A program made the position numbers and the translations under genes. From assembly GCA_016432265.1 (NCBI GenBank), contig CP066681.1:310001-374000 (forward strand): a DNA stretch of 64,000 nt. The letters are read 5' to 3'. The notes beneath the pieces are model-generated. The model searched no databases and had not been told where the DNA came from. It saw nothing but the letters and a program-made list of their open reading frames with translations. This DNA comes from Micavibrio aeruginosavorus (GTDB taxonomy: Bacteria > Pseudomonadota > Alphaproteobacteria > Micavibrionales > Micavibrionaceae). Shown here piece by piece: positions 34,755 through 43,335 of the stretch (position 1 is its first letter; the number at the start of each line of letters is the position of its first letter).

Positions 34755-36176
34755 ATGTCCCTGATTCGCAAACGCCAGACCAAGATTGTGGCGACGCTTG
34801 GCCCCGCTTCCAACAGCGAGGAAATGATCGAAAAGCTTTTTTTGGCGGGGGTTGACGTTTTTCGCCTGAACTTTAGCCATGGCAAGCATGAGGATCATGC
34901 CGAGCGTGTGAAATCCATTCGCGCAGTGGAAAAACGACATGGTCGTCCGATAGGGATTATTGCCGATTTGCAGGGCCCCAAGTTGCGGGTAGGTAAATTT
35001 GAGCACGGTCATATCGAGCTTAAGCCCGGGATGAAAATCCGCCTGGATCTCGATAAGGCCGAAGGCAACGAGAAACGCGTCAACCTGCCGCACCCGGAGA
35101 TTATCGTTACACTGACGCCGGGGGCTTATATCCTGTGCGATGATGGCAAGGTCAGGATGAAGATCGTCGACAAGGGTTCGGACTTTCTTATGGCGGAGGT
35201 TGTATCCGGAAACAAGCTGTCCAACAACAAGGGCGTGAATGTCCCGAACGTCGTTTTGCCGATCGCGGCCCTGACCGAGAAAGACCGCAAGGATCTGGCG
35301 GCAGCGCTGGACATGGGTGTGGACTGGATTGCGCAGAGTTTCGTACAACGCCCTGAAGACGTGGCTGAGGCGCGTAAACTTATCGCGGGTCGCGCCTGGC
35401 TGATGGCCAAGATCGAGAAGCCCAGCGCGATTGAAATGTTTGACGCGATCCTCGACCACGTTGACGGCATCATGCTGGCGCGCGGTGATCTCGGTGTGGA
35501 AATTCCACCGGAAGACGTGCCGAGCGTGCAAAAGAAAGTTGTGCGTCAGGTGCGTTATGCGGGCAAGCCCATCATTGTGGCCACACAAATGCTGGAATCC
35601 ATGATCGAGAACCCGGCACCCACTCGTGCCGAGGCTTCCGATGTGGCGACCGCGGTTTATGATGGCACCGATGCGGTTATGCTTTCTGCCGAGACGGCAG
35701 CCGGTCAGTATCCGTTGGAGGCGGTGTCGATTATGGATCGTATTTGCCACAAGGTTGAAAGCGACGAAGTCTACCGCCGGATCATGGACACCAACCACCC
35801 TGACGCTGAAACCGAACCCGGCGATGCTATCACAGTCGCGGCCTGTCAGGTTGCGCAGACGATCAACGCGGCCTGCATTACGAATTACACGTCTTCGGGC
35901 TCCACGACATTGCGTACGGCGCGTCAGCGCCCGCCGATGCCGATTCTCTCGCTTTCACACTCACAGGCGACGACACGCCGCCTGATGTTGTGTTACGGCG
36001 TCTATGCCGTTTTCACAGAAGATAAGAAAACGTTCGGAGAGGCCGTGGCAGCGGCCGTAGAACAGGCTGCAGTTACCGGCCTTGCCAAAAAGGGGCAGCG
36101 CCTGGTGATGACTGCGGGCGTTCCCTTCGGCACCCCCGGTTCCACGAATATCCTGCGCGTAGCTTGGGTGGAATAG
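34755..36176 (+). CDS. pyk: Pyruvate kinase
   Basis: Final glycolytic step, PEP plus ADP to pyruvate plus ATP. 473 aa, full length. TKIVATLGPAS at the N-terminus, NFSHG, the signature LMAKIEKPSAIEMFD with catalytic Lys (about residue 220), ARGDLGVEIPPE for metal/phosphate binding, and the C-terminal allosteric-type domain (CITNYTSSGSTTLRTARQRP). No other glycolytic gene is adjacent. Confidence 0.97.
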   Translation: MSLIRKRQTKIVATLGPASNSEEMIEKLFLAGVDVFRLNFSHGKHEDHAERVKSIRAVEKRHGRPIGIIADLQGPKLRVGKFEHGHIELKPGMKIRLDLDKAEGNEKRVNLPHPEIIVTLTPGAYILCDDGKVRMKIVDKGSDFLMAEVVSGNKLSNNKGVNVPNVVLPIAALTEKDRKDLAAALDMGVDWIAQSFVQRPEDVAEARKLIAGRAWLMAKIEKPSAIEMFDAILDHVDGIMLARGDLGVEIPPEDVPSVQKKVVRQVRYAGKPIIVATQMLESMIENPAPTRAEASDVATAVYDGTDAVMLSAETAAGQYPLEAVSIMDRICHKVESDEVYRRIMDTNHPDAETEPGDAITVAACQVAQTINAACITNYTSSGSTTLRTARQRPPMPILSLSHSQATTRRLMLCYGVYAVFTEDKKTFGEAVAAAVEQAAVTGLAKKGQRLVMTAGVPFGTPGSTNILRVAWVE

Positions 36177-36241
36177 CCCCTTCGGGCGCCAATACAGGAA
36201 ATTTCTTTTGGGCGCGGGACGGATTGGCGACACTGCCTATA

Positions 36242-36379
36242 ATGTCTGTGCAAACGGGAATGTATATCCCCAAGCATTTCGCTATTCCGGTTTTTTATAC
36301 CCGGTGGTACGACGATAAATGGGCCGACTTCGTTCGTCTTGGCGTCGGTTATAAGACGCCGCTGTCTCGTTGGTCATGA
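36242..36379 (+). CDS. Possible 45-aa ORF
   Basis: From ATG 36242 (MSVQTGMYIPKHFAIPVFYTR) to TGA at 36379 in the 240-nt gap between pyk and the sigma factor. Codon choice looks coding-like and aromatic residues are frequent, but there is no ribosome binding site and no family. It might be a remnant of a longer gene. Confidence 0.25.
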   Translation: MSVQTGMYIPKHFAIPVFYTRWYDDKWADFVRLGVGYKTPLSRWS

Positions 36380-36417
36380 TTACGAGCGTCCTGGAGTTTA
36401 AGGTTACCTTCCCGTTT

Positions 36418-37356
36418 TTATACTGCGAGCGCTGGTAAAGCTTTCGTTGCGCGCGATTTTCTTTCTGCAGGTTTGGCGATATTCTTGCCCCCTTCCATGA
36501 AAGTACGCAGTTTTTTCAGTGCCGCGTTTTCAATCTGGCGGATACGTTCGCTGCTGACGCCGAATTGCGTTGCCAGATCCTGCAGTTTCTTATTCTCCCC
36601 GTCCTCTTGCAAGAATCGGGCCTCTATGATCGCTCGTTCACGGGGGTCAAGACAGCCAAGAGCATTTTTTAGCTCTCCCACCTGCTGTTCATATGCTTGC
36701 GTTTCCGCCATGGCGGCAAAATCGTCACGTTCGTCTACCAGAAAATCAATAAATTCCTGCGAATCGGGATTGTCATCCTTTACGGCGGTGTTGAGTGAGC
36801 AGTGGCAACTGCGTAGACGAGCCTCGAATTCGCGGACGTCGTCAGTGGTCAGGCCTTTGTGTTTTTGGGCAGCCAGTTTCGCGATCGCTGTCTGTCGCGC
36901 ATGGTCGTTCATTTCGGGGTTGGTGCGCCTGACCTCTTGATTAAGGGCGCCCCAGTTGGCAAAGAGATATTGTATGGGCTTGGTGGTGCACAGCTTGACC
37001 GGGCCGCTGTTGCGGATGATATATTCACGCAGCTTGCCTCGCAGGCGCTGATCAAGGAATGTTGCAAAGCTGGCGCCGGCATTGTTCTCAGGATTATAAC
37101 GGGGAAATTGCTTGACCATCTCCAGTTGGGCCTCGCCGTAAAGGTCTTGAATAGGGACTTGGCTTTTGCGGGCATATTCGGTGGCGATCTTGCGGCAGAA
37201 GGGCAGATAGCTGTTCAGGATTCTTTTGCGGGATATTTGATCATCAAATTGTTTCCAGTGTTGCCATAGTTGGCGCTCACTTTCCGGCGTCAGCAGGACT
37301 ATCCGTTTTTTCTGAGCCTCTGATTCTTGAAATGTCGCAAATTCTACAGCCAGCAT
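36418..37356 (-). CDS. RpoH-like sigma-70 family factor, divergent
   Basis: 312 aa. Region 2 is visible in IQDLYGEAQLEMVKQFPRYN and FATFLDQRLRGKLREYIIRN; region 4 helix-turn-helix in LQDLATQFGVSSERIRQIENAALKKLR. After EYIIRN the sequence VKLCTTKPIQYLFANWGALN corresponds to the RpoH box (usually QRKLFFNLR) but is degenerate. It is therefore probably a second, specialised heat-shock-type sigma factor rather than the housekeeping RpoH. TGGAGT precedes the start. The 149-aa gene upstream on the same strand may be linked. Confidence 0.82.
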   Translation of the reverse strand: MLAVEFATFQESEAQKKRIVLLTPESERQLWQHWKQFDDQISRKRILNSYLPFCRKIATEYARKSQVPIQDLYGEAQLEMVKQFPRYNPENNAGASFATFLDQRLRGKLREYIIRNSGPVKLCTTKPIQYLFANWGALNQEVRRTNPEMNDHARQTAIAKLAAQKHKGLTTDDVREFEARLRSCHCSLNTAVKDDNPDSQEFIDFLVDERDDFAAMAETQAYEQQVGELKNALGCLDPRERAIIEARFLQEDGENKKLQDLATQFGVSSERIRQIENAALKKLRTFMEGGKNIAKPAERKSRATKALPALAV

Positions 37357-37498
37357 GTTAAACTCCAGTCATCAATTTACATTATGAAAACATAAGGCAT
37401 TTCCATGCTTTATGGGAATATTTTTCTCAAACTCGCAAGATTGTTTCTTATATTAGACACTTTGGAAGTAACGGAACGATCGATTACTCCGCGGTTTT

Positions 37499-37948
37499 TC
37501 ACCGCATGACGGGGTGCACTTGCTGCGCTTGCCGAGCTTGCGCCCGCAAACGTTCCTGCTCCAGAAAAACCTCGATATCTTCCGGGGCATAACCCAGCAA
37601 GGTTCCGATACGGCGATGATCCTCAAGAGAGATCGTCATTTCGGTGGCGTCGGGCGGTGTCTGACTGTCCAGTCTTTGATAGATGGCCATCAACTCCCGC
37701 ATTTGCATCTGTGCTTGCGGCAGGCAATAAAACGTTCTGTCAGCGATAGCGGATGACATAAACGCTTTGCAGAGCAAACCGTGTTCGACGGCTTGTTCCA
37801 GCCTTTGGATCTGATCAGGCTGGTGGTTAAGGCAGGGCGCGGAAAAAAGAGCGACCGGCTTTTCGCCTTTGAGTAAAAGCTCGGCCTCACGGCCTTGATG
37901 CGGCCCGATCTGTCTTCTGGGCTGGTCGTTCATAATGCTGCCGGTCAA
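37499..37948 (-). CDS. Hypothetical protein upstream of the RpoH-like gene
   Basis: 149 aa from TTG 37948 (AGGAA 4 nt upstream) or 144 aa from ATG 37933 (MNDQPRRQIG). Soluble, helical, rich in Gln/Arg/Glu, with two Cys-containing stretches (SAPCLNHQ, FYCLPQAQMQMREL). The C-terminal LGYAPEDIEVFLEQERLRAQ looks like an amphipathic helix. No family recognised. Same strand as the sigma factor with a gap of about 140 nt. Confidence 0.6.
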   Translation of the reverse strand: MTGSIMNDQPRRQIGPHQGREAELLLKGEKPVALFSAPCLNHQPDQIQRLEQAVEHGLLCKAFMSSAIADRTFYCLPQAQMQMRELMAIYQRLDSQTPPDATEMTISLEDHRRIGTLLGYAPEDIEVFLEQERLRAQARQAQQVHPVMR

Positions 37949-38031
37949 GTGGTTCCTGGTTTATATCCAATTATTAAGCGGGCTGCCGCTTGGCGGAGGC
38001 AGGCTGCCTTGTCGGTCATGCAACGCGCTGC

Positions 38032-39006
38032 TTACTGTGCCGAAGCCAGAACCGTCGATGTCGGTTTTGTATGCAGCCACCATGCATGGCGGTTGATCGA
38101 GAAGATCGGTTTATAGCGGTTTACGCTGGTGGCTGAAAGTGTTCTCTTGTTCTGGTTGTCAAGAACCAGAGCGCCATCATCCGTATAAACGATCAGGATT
38201 GCGTGGGGTATGTCTTTTTGCAAGTCCTGAACGATCGCGATCCGCATGCGTTCTTCCGGAACCCCGAGGGCGCGCAAAGATACGTATTTGGCGATCGCGT
38301 AATCTTCACAATCGCCGCCGCGGTTGAAGAACTCAACGGGGGTCGCCCAGTAATCGCTTTGCCCGTAATTATGACTGTCTTCAATATATTCAACCTGGTT
38401 GATCAGGCCATTGACCTTCTCGGCCATCTGCCGCAAGGGCAGGTCTTTGTATGCCTGAAGATCCTGTTTCCAGCCTTCTATCACTTTCTTGCCTGCGGGT
38501 TGGTTCATTGTCCGCTCGAAACGGCCAAACATACCTGTCCATTTGGTGAAAGGATCAAGGTTGCCCGAGCGGCGCTCATCAGCATTGAACAGGGCCGGGT
38601 AGGCCGATATCGGTGCAAAGGCGCTGTTAGCCGCGCTAACCAGACTCATCTGTGCCGGAACGTCTTTGATTGAACCCGCTTTCGCCGGTTTGATGCCCAT
38701 GCAGCCGAAAGCGATGACCAGCGTTGTAACCCCGGCCAGCAGACGCAGCGTAAATTGCTGGGCCAGCACACTGTAAAGCGCGCTTTGCGAAACCAGTTTT
38801 TGCTCGATCAGGATGCGACCGAGATTCTGAGGGCTGCTTTTCTGACAGGCCAGCGCATAGCGCAACTCGCCCGGAGTCAGATGTCCATTCATGACCATCA
38901 ACTCACCCAGACGCTGGCGCTGCATCATCATCTTGATTCTGGAGAAAATTCCGTAACGCGCGGGGCGGGCCTGACGGCTTTTGCAAACTGCTTCCTGATC
39001 TCTCAT
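38032..39006 (-). CDS. GspE-N/MshEN-like domain fused to a BTLCP (LapG-type) cysteine peptidase
   Basis: About 324 aa from ATG 39006. Residues 32-55 (RLGELMVMNGHLTPGELRYA, ending LACQ) and 61-84 (NLGRILIEQKLVSQSALYSV, ending LAQQ) are two 24-residue helical motifs of the type found in GspE/MshE N-terminal domains, some of which bind cyclic di-GMP. A membrane segment follows (about 88-105). The periplasmic part is a bacterial transglutaminase-like cysteine peptidase with Cys233 in GGDCEDYA, His268 in PHAILIV and Asp283 in VLDNQ. LapG-type peptidases release surface adhesins. No LapD or adhesin gene is nearby. The start lacks a clear ribosome binding site. Confidence 0.85.
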   Translation of the reverse strand: MRDQEAVCKSRQARPARYGIFSRIKMMMQRQRLGELMVMNGHLTPGELRYALACQKSSPQNLGRILIEQKLVSQSALYSVLAQQFTLRLLAGVTTLVIAFGCMGIKPAKAGSIKDVPAQMSLVSAANSAFAPISAYPALFNADERRSGNLDPFTKWTGMFGRFERTMNQPAGKKVIEGWKQDLQAYKDLPLRQMAEKVNGLINQVEYIEDSHNYGQSDYWATPVEFFNRGGDCEDYAIAKYVSLRALGVPEERMRIAIVQDLQKDIPHAILIVYTDDGALVLDNQNKRTLSATSVNRYKPIFSINRHAWWLHTKPTSTVLASAQ

Positions 39007-39456
39007 AATGCTACACAACCCCGCTTCTTCTATTACCGATGCCTAATTTTTAATATCTGTTAACCGCAGGCCTTATGCCTTTGTTTTTTTACATTAAAAC
39101 AGAAAACTATTACGAAAATATGAATGATTGCCTTAAAAAAGCCCTCTAACCTTTCATTTGACCCTGTTTATCAGTGAGCCCTCAGTAAGCGTCACCCCTC
39201 CATTAGATCTCACAAAAGCTAAGGAATTCTGAAAATAGACTTGAGAGAGCGGGGCTATCTCCTAAGGATGGCAGCATAATTCCGGTGCCTGAATTTTTGG
39301 TCAAAACCGTAGAACGCTTTACAAATCTTTCTTAGTAATGAATAAGTTAGCTTATGTGATGTGGCTGTTAATAAGGTTGTAATATCATTCGTGCATAACC
39401 CTATGGTTGGTATGGTATGGCGCAATCGCCTTGTGTAAGGCTGAAAAGGAAAGAAA
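39007..39456. other. 450-bp divergent intergenic region
   Basis: AT-rich, with no ORF of coding character. Contains a short AGGC/GCCT hairpin (39068-39080) followed by GTTTTTTT and the hldE ribosome binding site AAGGAAAG. I see no clear operator or promoter. Confidence 0.4.
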
Positions 39457-40941
39457 ATGTCGAGATTTATGAATGTTCCCCCTTCTTTGGATAGGGCCTG
39501 CGTTCTGGTTATCGGGGATCTGATGCTGGATCATTATGTTTATGGCGAGGTGCGCCGTCTGGCGCCGGAAGGCCCTGTGCCGGTGCTGGCTGTCACCCGT
39601 GAGGATTTTATACTGGGCGGCGCGGGGAGCGTTGTAGCTAACCTCGCGGGGCTGGGCGTTAAAACCCGTCTGCTCGGGGTGGTGGCTGCCGATGACGCCG
39701 GGGCCCGGGTTCGGGCCGCCCTCAAATCGCAAGGGGTTGACGATGCTTTCCTGATTGAGGCCGATGATCGCCCGACAATCGTGAAAAGGCGCTTTGTCAC
39801 AGGGGAGCAGATGCTGTTGCGTGCGGACTATGAGCGCGTAGCCGCGCTTGATGCGGTAACGGAGGGCGATCTATTGAAACGTATCCCTGCCGTTCTTAAG
39901 GGGTGTGGCGCTGTGGTTATTTCCGACTACGGCAAAGGCATGTTGACGGCATCTGTGCTGGCATCCGTCATGGAAGCTTCTCGTCAGGAAGGAGTGCCTG
40001 TTCTGGTTGACCCCAAGGGGACGGATTTCTCAATCTATCGGGGAGCGACTTTGATCACGCCGAACGCTCAGGAGCTCTCTGCGGCAACGCGCCTGCCGAC
40101 GAATACGGACGAAGACATTATTGGCGCAGCACAAATTCTGCGTCAGACGACCGGGATCGGCGTGGTCGTTGCCAAGCGTTCGGAAAAGGGGATGAGTGTG
40201 ATTTCCGATCAGCCCCCCCTTCACTTCCGGACGGCAACGCGACGGGTTGCCGGCGTTGCCGGGGCGGGAGATACAGTCATCGCCACGCTGGCGGCTTTGC
40301 TGGCGGAGGGAGCGCCTTTGCCTGTGGCGGCAGAGCTTGCTAACCGGGCAGCGGGTCTGGTGGTGCAAAAACCGGGCACAACACCGATTACACAGGACGA
40401 GTGGCATAGTCTGGTTGCGGACGATGAGATTATCACGGATACAATCCGCGCTGCGCCGGTTTATCGTGACTGGGCGGACGCTCGATATCGGATTGATCTA
40501 TGGAAAGGGCAGGGCCTTAAAGTCGGGTTTACAAATGGCTGTTTTGATATCCTGCATTACGGGCACGTCAATTATCTTAACAGGGCGCGGGAGCGTTGCG
40601 ATCGGTTGGTTGTGGGGTTGAACGCCGATTCATCGATTGCCCGGTTGAAAGGCGCGGGGCGTCCTGTGCATGAGGAATTATCGCGGGCGGCGGTCATGGC
40701 GGCGCTGGGGGCGGTCGATATGGTGGTGATCTTTGGTGACGATCGCGCCGATGACGATAAGCCGATCCGCCTGATCGAGGCTTTGCGCCCTGATATATGT
40801 TTTAAAGGCGGGGATTACAGGGTTGAAGACTTGCCGGAAGCCAAGGTTATCCTTGGTTACGGGGGCGAGGTTGAAATCATGCCGCTTTACGAGGGGCATA
40901 GTACGACGGCTGCGATCCGGAAAATGCAGAAGACGGGTTAA
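39457..40941 (+). CDS. hldE: Bifunctional heptose 7-phosphate kinase / heptose 1-phosphate adenylyltransferase
   Basis: Makes ADP-heptose precursor for LPS inner core. 494 aa. N-terminal PfkB/ribokinase domain: VIGDLMLDHYVYGEVRRLAPEGP, GGAGSVVANLA, and the C-terminal kinase signature VAGAGDTVIATLAAL. C-terminal nucleotidyltransferase domain: VGFTNGCFDILHYGHVNYL with HxGH, and GLNADSSIARLKG. Fusion of both domains is the usual form. AAGGAAAG before the ATG. The other heptose genes (gmhA, gmhB, hldD) are not in the window. Confidence 0.96.
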   Translation: MSRFMNVPPSLDRACVLVIGDLMLDHYVYGEVRRLAPEGPVPVLAVTREDFILGGAGSVVANLAGLGVKTRLLGVVAADDAGARVRAALKSQGVDDAFLIEADDRPTIVKRRFVTGEQMLLRADYERVAALDAVTEGDLLKRIPAVLKGCGAVVISDYGKGMLTASVLASVMEASRQEGVPVLVDPKGTDFSIYRGATLITPNAQELSAATRLPTNTDEDIIGAAQILRQTTGIGVVVAKRSEKGMSVISDQPPLHFRTATRRVAGVAGAGDTVIATLAALLAEGAPLPVAAELANRAAGLVVQKPGTTPITQDEWHSLVADDEIITDTIRAAPVYRDWADARYRIDLWKGQGLKVGFTNGCFDILHYGHVNYLNRARERCDRLVVGLNADSSIARLKGAGRPVHEELSRAAVMAALGAVDMVVIFGDDRADDDKPIRLIEALRPDICFKGGDYRVEDLPEAKVILGYGGEVEIMPLYEGHSTTAAIRKMQKTG

Positions 40942-41106
40942 CCCCTGCGACTTGGCCCATTTTCCTGAAACAGGGCTATACCGCATGACCAAGACTTGGT
41001 AACATCAACCCGTAATCTTCCGTTGATTCGGGGGATTCCGCATCCCGTCTTGGGATGGTTTCCTAGGTTTTTCATTCCGCAGAGGCGGTCAGCAGGCTGG
41101 TGCTCC

Positions 41107-41766
41107 ATGATGTCAGGTAAAACACTGAAATCCGTGATCAAGTTTCTTTATGTGGGGGCGTTGGCTATGCCTTTCCTTTTGTCGGCTTGTGCTGGCAGCA
41201 TCCATCCCGACCCGATGCCTACAGGGTATAAACACCATAATGGCACATATAAGAATGCGCCCGGCGCGGAACCTGCTGCATGGGAACGAAACGGGGAGCG
41301 CCATTCACAGTCGAAAGAGCTGGCGCCTCTTGGCAGTGAGACAGCCTCCGGTGCAGGCGGCGTTGAAAGTCAGACATTGGTGATGACCGCTGAAGCCCAG
41401 CAATGGATTCCGGCATCACGTGAGTTAGTGGCTAAAATCAAAAGCCGTCTCGGTCAGCCGATGGAGCCGACCTTTTTTGAAGGCCTGAATGGGCAGTCCG
41501 TACCCGGGTTTGAAGCCGCTTTGAAGCTTGTTACCTCCGAGCAGGGCTGGCCAGGCGCGGCTAGCCGCGGATCCGGGCCCTTCCATATGGGGTATGGTGT
41601 TTCCCCGGCGGATCCTGCCGACCCATCCCGTCAACTGCTTACAGTGCGTTTAACCGTATCGGCCGGCAATTTTGTAATTGAGGAGAGCGGTGTCTACAGT
41701 ATCGCCGGTATTGCCGCTACCGCAGCGCCTTCCGCCGATCCGGTGGCTTTGTCCCCGACCGAGTAA
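41107..41766 (+). CDS. Hypothetical lipoprotein
   Basis: About 219 aa from ATG 41107 (MMSGKTLKSVIKF); open frame starts earlier but without a signal sequence in position. The signal peptide ends in lipobox LLSAC, so it should be a lipid-anchored protein. The N-terminal linker is polar; the C-terminal domain contains ASRELVAKIKSRLGQPMEP and beta-like LLTVRLTVSAGNFVIEE. No family recognised. A FlgO-type lipoprotein gene follows 6 nt later, so the two are probably made together. Confidence 0.75.
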   Translation: MMSGKTLKSVIKFLYVGALAMPFLLSACAGSIHPDPMPTGYKHHNGTYKNAPGAEPAAWERNGERHSQSKELAPLGSETASGAGGVESQTLVMTAEAQQWIPASRELVAKIKSRLGQPMEPTFFEGLNGQSVPGFEAALKLVTSEQGWPGAASRGSGPFHMGYGVSPADPADPSRQLLTVRLTVSAGNFVIEESGVYSIAGIAATAAPSADPVALSPTE

Positions 41767-41772
41767 ATAACG

Positions 41773-42390
41773 ATGTTTACGGTTATGGTGCGCCAGACCG
41801 CACAGTCTTTGTGGGCGCTTCTTATTTTATCAGGCCTTCTATTGGGGGCTTGCGACCCCGGCTCGTTGCGGTTTTTATCTTCACCCGATGTCAATATGAC
41901 CAGCAGCAATTACGCCGCCGCCGATATGCTCGTGCAGCAGGCGCAAGCCCATTTGTCGCAGAACACGATTTTGGCTCTCGGAGCCCTGACAGATTTGAAG
42001 GCTCCGGAAAATGGAGCTCCGTTTGGAAAAATGATTGCGGGTCAGGTAGGGGCCAGGTTGGTGCAACTGGGCTATAATGTCAATGTACCTGACGATATCG
42101 GTACGGTTTCGGCCGGGGATATGCCCGCCAGCCCGGCTGCGCCTGTGATGAAGGCGCCTCTTGAAGGAACCGCAGTTAGCGTCGGGAACGTTCAGGCGAT
42201 GGTTACCGGGCATTATGTGCGCAGTGGCGGGGATGTGCTGATTAATCTGCGGCTGGTGGATATGGGGACGGGGCGGATTTGGGGGTCTTATGACTATAGT
42301 TTGCCTGTTACCAACCAGATCAACGATATGCTAAGTGCGCAGCAAGATAAGGCCGCCGCTGCAAAAAAATCAGGACTCTTTGATTTTTAA
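41773..42390 (+). CDS. FlgO-like outer-membrane lipoprotein
   Basis: 205 aa. Signal peptide with lipobox LLGAC (about residue 27). The mature region NYAAADMLVQQAQ...ILALGALTDL...FGKMIAGQVGARLVQLGYNV follows the FlgO domain pattern; the C-terminal MVTGHYVRSGGDVLINLRLVD also fits. Vibrio FlgO helps keep flagella in the outer membrane, but there are no flagellar genes here, so this copy may serve another envelope machine. Co-directional with the upstream lipoprotein. Confidence 0.82.
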   Translation: MFTVMVRQTAQSLWALLILSGLLLGACDPGSLRFLSSPDVNMTSSNYAAADMLVQQAQAHLSQNTILALGALTDLKAPENGAPFGKMIAGQVGARLVQLGYNVNVPDDIGTVSAGDMPASPAAPVMKAPLEGTAVSVGNVQAMVTGHYVRSGGDVLINLRLVDMGTGRIWGSYDYSLPVTNQINDMLSAQQDKAAAAKKSGLFDF

Positions 42391-42481
42391 GGGTTTTTTG
42401 TGATGGCACAGGAGCCTGATCGGATCATTTTCTAGACAAACGGGTGCTTTCGGCGGCAGAATATATAGAGTTATAAATAAA

Positions 42482-43330
42482 ATGTGCGGGCAAACAGGCG
42501 TGATCGACACCAACGGCAAACGGCGGTTATCCAGAACCGTTCTGACGATAGCATTTTCCGGCATGGTTGCCGGTTTTACTTCATCGTTGCCCGCTCATGC
42601 GCAAACTGCCTGCGATCCCCAGTTTATGGACGCTATCGAGGCGCGCGGGTTTGTTGAGGCGGCGCGCGAGAATGCCCAGAACCAGAATCTGATCTATAAA
42701 CCGGACGGTGTTTTTGAATATAGCTGTTTCCGCGATCATGTGCCGGCGGTACAGAGCAACGCTGTTTCATTGTTTCGCCCCGCTTCCCTGACCAGCGTTA
42801 CGACGACACCTGTAGATACTTATGTCTTTGAAAGCTATCAGGATGTTTTTCTCAACAGCCGTTATGTCGATCCGGGCCTGGCGGCACCGCCAGCAGGGAT
42901 GTGCAACGCTATCGCCAGTGTCTGGGAAGCGGCGCGCTGCATCAATTTTTATGATCGGGCCAACATAGATGGCTTGTTTGACTTGTCATTCTATACTGGG
43001 GGAGAGCCCCGCATATTACCTCCCTCCATGGGTGCGTGTACTGCGTTGCCGTATAGCAAGTTGAATATGGCGTTGGATGTTGCCTACAATAATGAAACAT
43101 CGCGGTGGGTCATGCCACCCGATCTGAATGATACAACGGACTATATCGCCGACCCTGTAGACCCGCAGACGGATATGTACACTCCGGCTGTTTGTCAGGA
43201 TCCTATTCCAACCGGCATGATAGTGATTGATTATAACTCCCCCATGGGTACAACGCCGTTCCCGGAGAAAATATGTGCCAATCCAGCCTGCGTATATATG
43301 CCGGATAGCGACGATTGCTCAATGCCCTGA
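42482..43330 (+). CDS. Secreted Cys-containing protein of unknown function
   Basis: 282 aa. An N-terminal basic region then hydrophobic LTIAFSGMVAGFTSSLPAHA, cleaved near AHA-QTACDP. The mature protein has nine or ten Cys, suggesting disulfides, with motifs FEYSCFRDHVPAV, VWEAARCINFYDRAN and CANPACVYMPDSDDCS at the end. No family recognised. It converges with a prepilin-like gene 5 nt away on the other strand, so a partnership at the cell surface is possible. No clear ribosome binding site. Confidence 0.7.
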   Translation: MCGQTGVIDTNGKRRLSRTVLTIAFSGMVAGFTSSLPAHAQTACDPQFMDAIEARGFVEAARENAQNQNLIYKPDGVFEYSCFRDHVPAVQSNAVSLFRPASLTSVTTTPVDTYVFESYQDVFLNSRYVDPGLAAPPAGMCNAIASVWEAARCINFYDRANIDGLFDLSFYTGGEPRILPPSMGACTALPYSKLNMALDVAYNNETSRWVMPPDLNDTTDYIADPVDPQTDMYTPAVCQDPIPTGMIVIDYNSPMGTTPFPEKICANPACVYMPDSDDCSMP

Positions 43331-43335
43331 TATCT

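Noticed and set aside
34683..35798. 371-codon frame antisense to pyk
   Set aside because: Shadow of pyruvate kinase.
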